Shown in pieces: positions 52,594 to 60,020 of a stretch of 64,000 bases of DNA. The notes under the pieces were generated by a model. The model did no database searches, was not told the DNA's origin, and saw only the letters and a list, made by a program, of their open reading frames with translations. Positions within the stretch are counted from its first letter, which is position 1, and each line of letters starts with the position of its first letter. The position numbers were made by a program, and so were the translations under genes. This DNA comes from Luteolibacter sp. LG18 (GTDB lineage Bacteria > Verrucomicrobiota > Verrucomicrobiia > Verrucomicrobiales > Akkermansiaceae), in assembly GCF_036322585.1 (NCBI RefSeq), contig NZ_AP024600.1:1550001-1614000 (forward strand). The letters are read 5' to 3'.

Positions 52594-54273
52594 TCATCCG
52601 TGCAGCCGCGCCAGGAAGGCGTCGATGTGGCAGGGATCGGTCAGCGGGTTGAAGAACACCGCCTTCTCACCCGGGATCGGCTCCCACTTGTCGGTCTCGT
52701 CGTAGTTGGTATGGGTGGCGAACTGGACCCAGTTGGTGTAGAGCCCGCGCTTGCCGCGGCGCAGGAAGACCTCGCGGTGGTAGGCGTTGTGCTGCTGGAT
52801 GCGGCGGCGCCAGGCCGGGTCGGCGGAGATCTCCTTGTCCCGCGCCAGTTCCGCCACCGGGTCCTTCACTCGTGCCGGATCGTAGAGTCGGAAGGCTACG
52901 GACGGGCCGTGGTTCTTCGGCGCGATCACGCACGCGCCCTTCGTTTCGTTCAGGCGGCGGCGCAGGTGGTTCGCGTTCTGCAGGCTGTTCGCGATCAGGA
53001 TCCGGTAGCCGCGCTTGCCGAGGTACTGCATCGCCGAATACGCGCCGAACAGGCCGGCCGCGCCGCGCGAGCACTCGATCGTGCTCTGGAGGTGGGTCTG
53101 GCCCTGGATGTCCTTTTCGAAGTACGAGAAGTTCTCCGGGTCGTGCTCCAGCGCCTTCATCGAGTCGCGGTGCTTCACCATCACCAGGCTGGAAGTGTAG
53201 GGGACGTAGCCCCATTTCTGGAAATCCACGGTGAAGGAGTCGGCGTAGCGCAGCTCGCGGAAGCGGTCGACGTTCGCGCGCAGGCCTTCGAGCGTGGAGT
53301 CGTCGATCTCCAGCGGGTTCGCGTCGAAGTCGTAATCGAGGAAATAGATCAGCGGCCAGCCGACCGCGGCATCGACGTGGATGTGCGGCGGGGTGGTGAC
53401 GCCGAAGCGCTTGCACAGCCGCTGCGAAAGATCGTGCACCGGCTTCACGCGGTCCACGCCGAAGGTGTCGGTAGTGCCCATCGTCAGCATGATGGTCGGC
53501 ACCACGCAGCCGAGGCGGAAACAGGCGGTGAGCTGGCTTTCCAGGTCCTCCAGGTCGATGTCGTGGTCGTCGGTGACCTGGATGCGGATGGTTTTCTTCG
53601 CGAGGTTCACGCCGAGCAGCGACAGGTTCGTCGTGTTCGAATAGTGGCCGCCCTGCGAGTTGATCATGCGGTAGTCCTGGCCGTACTCGAGGCCGAGGTG
53701 CAGCGACTCCGGCATCGTCTTGCGGATGCCGAAGAGGTAGCCGTAGAGGTTACAAAACGTGCCGCCCTGGGTGAAAATGCCGGTCGCTTCCTCCGGATCG
53801 TAGCCCACGAGATTCGCGACCTGGCGAACCACCGTGCGCTCCAGTTCATCGGCCATCTCGCTGTATTCGCGGTAGACCAGGTTCGGGTTCGCGAGCGCGC
53901 CCACCATCGCGCCATGGATGGCGGGATCGCAGGGCATGGTCACCACGTTCTCGACGCTGGCCGGATCCTCCCAGGCCTTGGAAAGCGCGGCCGCGAACAC
54001 GAGGCGCTCGTGCAGCGCCCCCGGGGCCAGGCTGTCCTCCGGCACGTGGTCGTCGGCGCGGAGTTGGCCGAGCAGGTCCGGGCCGTTGGGGTAGATCCCG
54101 AGGCGGTCGGCGGGCGGCACGTGGTGCTTGCGGACCTCGATGATGCGGGCCATCGCCGGATCGCGGAACACCGGCCACAGCTCGGGATCGCGGGAGAAAT
54201 AGCGCGCGCGGACCTCCTCCAGTTGCTGGCGGAACACGGGCGACGCGGTAGGCGTGAGGACACTCGATTTCAT
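52594..54273 (-). CDS. Pyridoxal-phosphate-dependent group II decarboxylase family protein
   Basis: The 559-residue fold-type-I enzyme carries HVDAAVGWPLIYF (cofactor Asp) and the Schiff-base Lys in SFTVDFQKWGYVPYTSSLVM. EEATGIFTQGGTFCNLYGYL and QSTIECSRGAAGLFGAYSAM are also typical of glutamate/tyrosine/aromatic amino-acid decarboxylases. The amino-acid substrate cannot be told from sequence alone. An unusually long N-terminal region of about 120 residues precedes the family core. It may make GABA, tyramine or a related amine. No transporter is adjacent. Confidence 0.85.
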   Translation of the reverse strand: MKSSVLTPTASPVFRQQLEEVRARYFSRDPELWPVFRDPAMARIIEVRKHHVPPADRLGIYPNGPDLLGQLRADDHVPEDSLAPGALHERLVFAAALSKAWEDPASVENVVTMPCDPAIHGAMVGALANPNLVYREYSEMADELERTVVRQVANLVGYDPEEATGIFTQGGTFCNLYGYLFGIRKTMPESLHLGLEYGQDYRMINSQGGHYSNTTNLSLLGVNLAKKTIRIQVTDDHDIDLEDLESQLTACFRLGCVVPTIMLTMGTTDTFGVDRVKPVHDLSQRLCKRFGVTTPPHIHVDAAVGWPLIYFLDYDFDANPLEIDDSTLEGLRANVDRFRELRYADSFTVDFQKWGYVPYTSSLVMVKHRDSMKALEHDPENFSYFEKDIQGQTHLQSTIECSRGAAGLFGAYSAMQYLGKRGYRILIANSLQNANHLRRRLNETKGACVIAPKNHGPSVAFRLYDPARVKDPVAELARDKEISADPAWRRRIQQHNAYHREVFLRRGKRGLYTNWVQFATHTNYDETDKWEPIPGEKAVFFNPLTDPCHIDAFLARLHG

Positions 54274-54590
54274 GGGCGGCTGCGAATGGAACGGCCCCAG
54301 TGTTTCAGAAAGCCGCGGCGCTGTCTTGACCGATGTGCGCGCCGAACCCGCGGAGAACGGGCAAAGGAGTCGAGCCTTCAGGCGAGGAAGGTCTTTAGAG
54401 GGAGGCGGAGGCCTGAAGAGTTTGCTGGTTTGCAGTGTTCAGTTTTCAGGAAGAGAAGACTGGCGTCCCCGAATCTTTTTCATGGCATCCGGCTCTTCCC
54501 TTTTGCGCTTCGTGCGCCTTTTTGCGGCGAAGCACATCGAGAGCCTCCGCCTCCCTCTAAAGACCTTCCTCGCCTGAAGGCTCGACTCCC
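54274..54590. other. Gene-free interval containing the 224-bp repeat element
   Basis: There are 317 bases without a credible gene. About 224 of them are the inverted-repeat element at 54366-54589. The remaining left part (54274-54365) is the leader of the decarboxylase gene and shows no distinctive site. Confidence 0.5.
54366..54589. repeat. 224-bp MITE-like element with perfect 47-bp inverted repeats
   Basis: The arms at 54366-54412 and 54543-54589 are perfect inverse copies over 47 bases, beginning GGAGTCGAGCCTTCAGGCG. The 130-base centre encodes nothing and includes TTTGCGCTTCGTGCGCC followed by TTTTTGCGGC, reminiscent of other widespread repeats. A shorter, diverged relative lies at 33999-34136. 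No transposase is encoded and no clear target duplication was found. Confidence 0.85.
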
Positions 54591-56645
54591 TCAGAGACGG
54601 AACTCCGGGGTCAGCTCGCCCCAGATCCGCACCAGCGTGCGTTTGCCGGGGCCGTCGCCGGATTCGGTGGCGAGCAGCAGGCGGGTGCCGTCCTTCTCCA
54701 CGTCCCAGTCATCGGTCGCGCCGCCGGGTTTCCAGCCTTCGGCAAGGAGGTCGCGGAGAAACGCATCGCGGGTCTTGCCGGATTCCGACCACAGCTCGAT
54801 CTCGCGGCCCGGTTCCGGGGCTCGGCGGCAGGTCCATGGCGAGCGCCACGTCCACGTCCGCCGGCGTTCCCAGGCGCGCACGCGCGGTTGCAGCCACGTC
54901 AGCATGGCCAGTTGGCAGCGGGCCCGTGTGGAGTCGAACCGCGGCTCGATCCCGCGCAGCGGCATCATCCGGTCGATCACCGATTGGTAGCCCGCCTGGC
55001 CCATCGGCCCGTGGTAGATGATCGAGTCGGTCCCGGCGCGGAGCGGCCCGCCGTTGTAAACGAAGCCGTGCCAGATCGCCTCGCCAGTCGCAGTGAAGCG
55101 CCGCGGGTGTTTCTCCAGCAGCAGCTTCTCGGCCCGGCCGTAGCCGCGTTGCTGGCGCAGGAACGCGCGGAACGACGGCCGCCGCCAATGCCACACGAAG
55201 GCTCCCGGGGCGAACCCGAGGCGGTAGCCGGCATCGCGCAGCCGCCAGCAGAAATCGACATCGTCGCCCGCCGTGCGGAACCGTGGATCGAAGCCGCCGA
55301 TGGCATCGAATGCCTCCTTCGTCACCGCGATGTTGCAACCGGGCAGGTGCTCCGCTTCCTCGTCATCGAGCATCACGTGGCTCGGCGCGCCGGGCGCGGC
55401 GGAGACCACGGCCTCGGTGCGGGTGCGCGCAGGCGGCGGCAAATTCGGCCCTCCCGCTGCGGCGAAACGCCCGGAAGCAAAGGTCCGGCGCAGCCGGGTG
55501 ACCCACTCGCGGTCCGGTTCGCAATCGTCGTCGGTGAAGGCGAGGATCGTGCCGGTGGCGGCGGCGGCTCCCGCGTTGCGCGCCGCGCTCAGGCCGCCGG
55601 GAGACAGCCGCAGCAGCGTCACTTCCGGGAACCAACGAGCTACGAAGTCTCCCGTACCATCTTCGGAACCATCGTCCACCACGATCGTTTCGAAGTCGGA
55701 ATCCGTCATCCGGGCGATCGCTTCCAGGCAGCCGCCGATGCGCTCGCGGCCATTGCGGGTGCACACGATCACCGAGATCCGCGGCATGCCGCGGGGCGGG
55801 GCGGGGGAGTGGGCGAAGGCTTCGGTCACCGCGGCGAGCGCCGGTTTCTCCGTGCCATCGCGCCGGACCAGGCCGAAATCCCAGTCCATCACCTCCGCGC
55901 CCGCGTTCCACCAGCGGTCGCTCCATGCATAGGCGGTGAAGCCGGCGAGCTCCTCCTCCCGCGCCAGCCGGATCGCCTGGCCCAGCAGCTCCGCCTGGCG
56001 GTCCTCGCCGTTGCGGCGCGTGTCCAGGCCGAACTCCGAGACCACCACCGGCCGGTCGCCCGCGATGTGGTGGAGCCGCCGCAGGTAGCGCCGCAGCGCG
56101 GGCTCGTTTTCCAGATAGACGTTGAAGGCGGTGAAATCGGCGTTTTCCGGCTCCAGGTACTCGGTGCTCGGATAGTTGCCGTAGGCGAAAAGCAGGTGCG
56201 GCCCCAGCGAGCGGCCCAGCGTGATGAGGTCCTCCAGCGCGTGGCGCACCTTGGCCGGGCCCATCCAGCGGGCGAGGTCGGCGGGCACCTCGTTGCCGAT
56301 GTAAACCCCGGCCAGCGCCGGGTGGCCGCTGGTGTCGCGCAACCCCTCCGCGAGATCCACCCGCGCGGAGGCCAGCAGCTCGGGGCGGCGGAAGAAGTCC
56401 ATCGAGGACGCCCATTTCAAGCCGCCGAAGACCCGCAGGCCGTGCCGCAGCGCCGCGTCCAGCAGGTGGGCCGGCGGCATCTGATAGAGCCGCAGCGCGT
56501 TGAAACCGGCCGCCGCGATCCGCGCGAAATCCGGCTCGAACACCGTGGGCCAACCGCCCGGAAACGGCCCGTAGGTCACCGCCCGGACGTGGACACGATC
56601 CTCCCCGGCGCGGAAGAATTTCCCGTCGGTTTGGAGGCGTTCCAT
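54591..56645 (-). CDS. Glycoside hydrolase-glycosyltransferase family 2 fusion
   Basis: A protein of about 684 residues joins two enzymes. Residues 10-300 form a TIM-barrel glycosidase of clan-A type, with the acid/base candidate Glu in VYIGNEVPADLARW and the nucleophile Glu in RPVVVSEFGLDTRR. Residues about 315-545 are a GT2 glycosyltransferase: ISVIVCTRNGRERIGGCLEA, VVDDGSEDGTGDF, DXD-like AFTDDDCEPDREW, and GDDVDFCWRLRDAGYRLG. The last 140 residues were not recognised. There is no signal peptide or membrane helix. ATG 56645 starts directly before the glycosidase; the frame stays open to 56723. Fusions of this kind are known in glucan synthesis and remodelling, but the product here is unknown. 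Confidence 0.82.
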   Translation of the reverse strand: MERLQTDGKFFRAGEDRVHVRAVTYGPFPGGWPTVFEPDFARIAAAGFNALRLYQMPPAHLLDAALRHGLRVFGGLKWASSMDFFRRPELLASARVDLAEGLRDTSGHPALAGVYIGNEVPADLARWMGPAKVRHALEDLITLGRSLGPHLLFAYGNYPSTEYLEPENADFTAFNVYLENEPALRRYLRRLHHIAGDRPVVVSEFGLDTRRNGEDRQAELLGQAIRLAREEELAGFTAYAWSDRWWNAGAEVMDWDFGLVRRDGTEKPALAAVTEAFAHSPAPPRGMPRISVIVCTRNGRERIGGCLEAIARMTDSDFETIVVDDGSEDGTGDFVARWFPEVTLLRLSPGGLSAARNAGAAAATGTILAFTDDDCEPDREWVTRLRRTFASGRFAAAGGPNLPPPARTRTEAVVSAAPGAPSHVMLDDEEAEHLPGCNIAVTKEAFDAIGGFDPRFRTAGDDVDFCWRLRDAGYRLGFAPGAFVWHWRRPSFRAFLRQQRGYGRAEKLLLEKHPRRFTATGEAIWHGFVYNGGPLRAGTDSIIYHGPMGQAGYQSVIDRMMPLRGIEPRFDSTRARCQLAMLTWLQPRVRAWERRRTWTWRSPWTCRRAPEPGREIELWSESGKTRDAFLRDLLAEGWKPGGATDDWDVEKDGTRLLLATESGDGPGKRTLVRIWGELTPEFRL

Positions 56646-56701
56646 CGCCGCCAAGCTAGGGGGGCATTGGCCGGGGGCGCAAACCCCATCTTCGCGTGGG
56701 G

Positions 56702-56926
56702 TCATGCCGCCAGCACGCCGCACAGCGCGGCCAGCAGCAGCATGCCGCAGAACCGGTCATAGCGCTCCCGCAGCTCCGGCTGGGGCTGGCACTCCGCCAT
56801 GATCCCCAGGACGACCGCCGCCACCAGACAGAGGACCGCGCCCCCGTAGCCGATGGCCTTCTCGACGGGATGATCCCGCGTGCAGGAACAGGCGAGGAGG
56901 GCGACGACCACGGACAGCGGACGCAT
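56702..56926 (-). CDS. Small membrane or secreted hypothetical protein
   Basis: The protein of about 74 residues has a leader (RPLSVVVALLACSCTRDHPV) that could be a lipoprotein signal with Cys in ACSC, then a membrane helix (GYGGAVLCLVAAVVLGIMAE) and a C-terminal helix (FCGMLLLAALCGVLAA). ATG 56926 is used. It lies just upstream of the fusion gene on the same strand, with a gap of 56 bases. No family is recognised. Confidence 0.55.
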   Translation of the reverse strand: MRPLSVVVALLACSCTRDHPVEKAIGYGGAVLCLVAAVVLGIMAECQPQPELRERYDRFCGMLLLAALCGVLAA

Positions 56927-57095
56927 GGGTTGCTTTATGCGCGATCGGATGCCGGAGCGCGACTTTTTACGGGGTTGGCATGCCGGGCGTTCCTTCACCT
57001 TGGGGTCTGTTGGTGTCCAATCAGGAGTTTCCGAGGCTGGAAGGTTTCCGCCACGATTCGATTGCGTCGGAATGAGGCTCGTTCATACAAGAACC

Positions 57096-58358
57096 ATGCG
57101 ACAAGAACTGCTCCAGAACCCCGTGTTCTCGATGGCCGCCGCCCAGTTCGACCGGGTGGCGGACTTCCTCAACCTCAACGACGAGCTGCGCGAGCGGTGC
57201 AAATGGCCGAAACGCCTGATCAGCGTGACCATGCCGGTGAAGCTGGATTCCGGCGAGGTGAAGGTGTTCTTCGGCCACCGCGTGCAGCATCACCTCACCC
57301 GCGGCCCGGTGAAGGGCGGCCTGCGCTACCACCCGGCGGTCGATCTCGGCGAGGTCGCGGCGCTGGCGATGTGGATGAACTGGAAGTGCGCGCTGATGGA
57401 CCTGCCGTACGGCGGCGGCAAGGGCGGCATCACCTGCGACCCGCGCTCAATGAGCATCGGCGAGCTGGAGCGCCTGACGCGCCGCTTCACCATGGAGATC
57501 CTGCCGTTCATCGGTCCGGAGATCGATGTGATGGCGCCGGACATGGGCACCAACGAGCAGACCATGGCGTGGATCACCGACACCTACTCGACCCACGCCG
57601 GCTACCTGGTGCCGTCCATCGTCACCGGCAAGCCGCTCGGCCTCCAGGGCTCCGCGGGCCGTGCCCAGGCCACCGGCCACGGTGTCGCCTTCCTCGCCTC
57701 CAGCGCGCTCCACAAGAACAACCTGCCGGTCGAGGGTGCCACCGCGGTGGTCCAGGGCTTCGGCAACGTGGGCTCGCACACCGTCTACACGCTGGCCAGC
57801 TACGGCGTGAAGGTCCGCGGTATCTCCGACGTCCAGGGCGCGATCTGGAACGACCGCGGCCTCGATGTCCACGCGCTGCGCGAGCACGTCGCGAAGACCG
57901 GCTCCGTGGTCGGGTTCGCCAACGCCGAGCCGATCGATCCCGAGCAGCTCCTCTGTCAGCCCTGCGATGTCCTCGCGCCCTGCGCGCTCGACCGCGTGAT
58001 CCACGGCGACAATGCCGCGAAGCTCCAGTGCAAGATCCTCGCCGAGGGCGCGAACGGCCCGACTACCCCGGAGGCGGACGCCATCCTCGACCAGCGCGGC
58101 GAGATCCACGTGATCCCGGACATCCTGTGCAACGCCGGTGGCGTCACGGTCTCGTACTTCGAGTGGGTGCAGAACTTCCAGCACTTCCAGTGGAGCGAGC
58201 GCGAGGTGCTCTCGAAGCTGGAAACCATGCTCCAGCGCTCCTTTGAGAAGGTCACGTCGTTCGCGGCGCGGCAGGGTGTTTCCCAGCGGGTGGCCGCGCA
58301 GGCAATCGCGATCAAGACGGTGGCGGACGCCAAGGCGCAGCGCGGGATGTTCCCGTGA
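57096..58358 (+). CDS. gdhA: Glutamate dehydrogenase (Glu/Leu/Phe/Val family)
   Basis: The 420-residue enzyme interconverts glutamate and 2-oxoglutarate plus ammonia. Motifs are HHLTRGPVKGGLRYHP, the catalytic Lys109 in PYGGGKGGITCDPRSMS, DVMAPDMGTNEQTMAWITDT, the dinucleotide motif VVQGFGNVGSHTVY, and LAEGANGPTTPEADAIL. Length and sequence fit the hexameric GDH of the short class. ATG 57096 (MRQELLQNPVF) is chosen; the frame stays open upstream without conservation. It diverges from the small membrane protein gene. Cofactor specificity is not evident. Confidence 0.93.
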   Translation: MRQELLQNPVFSMAAAQFDRVADFLNLNDELRERCKWPKRLISVTMPVKLDSGEVKVFFGHRVQHHLTRGPVKGGLRYHPAVDLGEVAALAMWMNWKCALMDLPYGGGKGGITCDPRSMSIGELERLTRRFTMEILPFIGPEIDVMAPDMGTNEQTMAWITDTYSTHAGYLVPSIVTGKPLGLQGSAGRAQATGHGVAFLASSALHKNNLPVEGATAVVQGFGNVGSHTVYTLASYGVKVRGISDVQGAIWNDRGLDVHALREHVAKTGSVVGFANAEPIDPEQLLCQPCDVLAPCALDRVIHGDNAAKLQCKILAEGANGPTTPEADAILDQRGEIHVIPDILCNAGGVTVSYFEWVQNFQHFQWSEREVLSKLETMLQRSFEKVTSFAARQGVSQRVAAQAIAIKTVADAKAQRGMFP

Positions 58359-58396
58359 TGGCTTGCTACCCGCCTGTTTGCAGCTAGGGTGTTCCC

Positions 58397-58927
58397 GTGA
58401 GCTTCGCCATCCAGCTCCCGGTCCGCGACGACCAGACCGCGTTCAACCTGCGCGTCTGGGAAGCGGTGCTTGCCGATCCTTCGCTGGAGCGGTTGGAGCA
58501 GCGCATCGAAACGGACCGGCACGGCCATATCATCATGACTCCTCCTCCCGGTCCGGCGCATGGCAGCCGCCAGTTCACCATCGGTTTCGAACTCCGCACC
58601 CGCCTCGGCGGCCGTGTCATCACGGAATGCCCCCTCACCACCTCGGACGGGGTGAAGGCGATCGACGTGGGCTGGTATTCGGACACGCGCCATGCCCGCG
58701 CCTACGACAAGCGCTGTTTCCTGGAAGCCCCGGAGATCTGCGTGGAGGTGCTTTCACCCTCCAACACCGTCGCCGAGATGGAGGAGAAGAAGGCCCTGTA
58801 TTTCGATGCGAACGCGTCCGAGGTGTGGTTCTGCGAGGAAGATGGGAGCATGGTCTTCCACACCGCCGCCGGTCAGGTAGCGGATTCCCCGTTGTGCCCG
58901 GGCTTCCCGCCGCGCATCGACGCCTGA
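58397..58927 (+). CDS. Uma2 family (DUF820) putative endonuclease
   Basis: The 176-residue protein has the PD-(D/E)xK-type pattern of Uma2 proteins: IIMTPPPGPAHGSRQFTIGF, VKAIDVGWYSDTRH, APEICVEVLSPSNTVAEMEE, KKALYFDANASEVWFCEED. Such genes are abundant in cyanobacteria and some other phyla, often of unknown role. It starts at GTG 58397 and ends 6 bases before the reductase gene, so the two may be transcribed together with gdhA. Confidence 0.85.
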   Translation: MSFAIQLPVRDDQTAFNLRVWEAVLADPSLERLEQRIETDRHGHIIMTPPPGPAHGSRQFTIGFELRTRLGGRVITECPLTTSDGVKAIDVGWYSDTRHARAYDKRCFLEAPEICVEVLSPSNTVAEMEEKKALYFDANASEVWFCEEDGSMVFHTAAGQVADSPLCPGFPPRIDA

Positions 58928-58933
58928 TCCATC

Positions 58934-59905
58934 ATGCACCGCCTCGCCTTCTCCCGTTTCGGTCCACCCGCGGAAGTACTGGAACTTCAGTCGCTCGAAC
59001 TCCCGCCTCTGGCGGAGGGCGAGGTGCGCCTGAGGATACTGGCCGCGCCGGTGAATCCGGCGGACCTGAACTTCATCGAGGGCACCTACGGCATCAAGCC
59101 GGAGCTGCCCGCCGTCTCCGGCATCGAGGGTTGCGGCGAGGTGACCGAGAGCGGCGACCCTCGTTTCGCTCCGGGCGACCTCGCGGTCTTCCTGAAACGC
59201 TCCGCCACCTGGGCCAGCCATGTGCAGGTGCCGGGGGACATCCTGTTCAAGCTGCCCGCCGGGATCGACCCGCGGCAGGCGGCGATGCTGAAGGTGAACC
59301 CGGCCACCGCCTGGCAGCTCCTCACCGGCTTCCGCCGCCCGGAGCCGGGCTCGTGGATCGTCCAGAACGCCGCGAACTCCGGCGTGGGCCGCTGCGTGAT
59401 CCGGCTGGCGAAATCGATCGGGGTTCGTACGATGAACTTCGTACGTCGCGCCGAGCTGGTGGACGAACTGAAGGCGCTCGGAGCCGACCACGTCGCGGTC
59501 GATGGCGAGGAGGGATTCCAGGAGGCGAAACAGGTGATCGGCAAGCCCGGCGCGGCGCTCGGCTTCAACGCGGTTGGCGGCGAGAGCGCGCTGCGCGTGA
59601 TGAACCTGCTGGCCCCGCACGCCGTCCACATCACCTTCGGCGCGATGGCGCGGCGTCCGCTGACGATTCCGAACGGCCTGCTCATCTTCAAGGACCTCCA
59701 GTTCCGCGGCCTGTGGATCACCAAGTGGATCGAACAGGCCTCGGAAGCCGAGATCGCGGAAACCTACGGCCGCCTGGCGGAGATGGTGGTTTCCGGGGAA
59801 CTGGTCCAGCCGGTGGACGCGGAGTTCCCGCTGGCGGAGTTCCAGGCCGCGCTGGTCCGCGCGGGCGAGGGCAGTCGCTCCGGCAAAGTACTATTTGTGC
59901 CGTAG
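58934..59905 (+). CDS. MECR/trans-2-enoyl-thioester reductase-like medium-chain dehydrogenase
   Basis: The 323-residue zinc-free medium-chain reductase carries VNPADLNFIEGTYGIKPELP and AVSGIEGCGEV near the N-terminus, as in trans-2-enoyl-CoA/ACP reductases of the MECR/Etr type. It also has VQNAANSGVGRCVIRLAKSI at the nucleotide fold and VAVDGEEGF. The enzyme probably uses NADPH to saturate an enoyl thioester. It follows the Uma2 gene with a 6-base gap. Confidence 0.83.
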   Translation: MHRLAFSRFGPPAEVLELQSLELPPLAEGEVRLRILAAPVNPADLNFIEGTYGIKPELPAVSGIEGCGEVTESGDPRFAPGDLAVFLKRSATWASHVQVPGDILFKLPAGIDPRQAAMLKVNPATAWQLLTGFRRPEPGSWIVQNAANSGVGRCVIRLAKSIGVRTMNFVRRAELVDELKALGADHVAVDGEEGFQEAKQVIGKPGAALGFNAVGGESALRVMNLLAPHAVHITFGAMARRPLTIPNGLLIFKDLQFRGLWITKWIEQASEAEIAETYGRLAEMVVSGELVQPVDAEFPLAEFQAALVRAGEGSRSGKVLFVP

Positions 59906-60020
59906 CGGCCCGCTTGTATCGTTGCGACGTCGCATTCCTACACGTGCGGCGGTTCGGTCGTTTTGAATAGCCGCAGGTGCTTGTGGGTCGGCGTGGATTG
60001 TGGTCGGGATGGAGGTCTGC

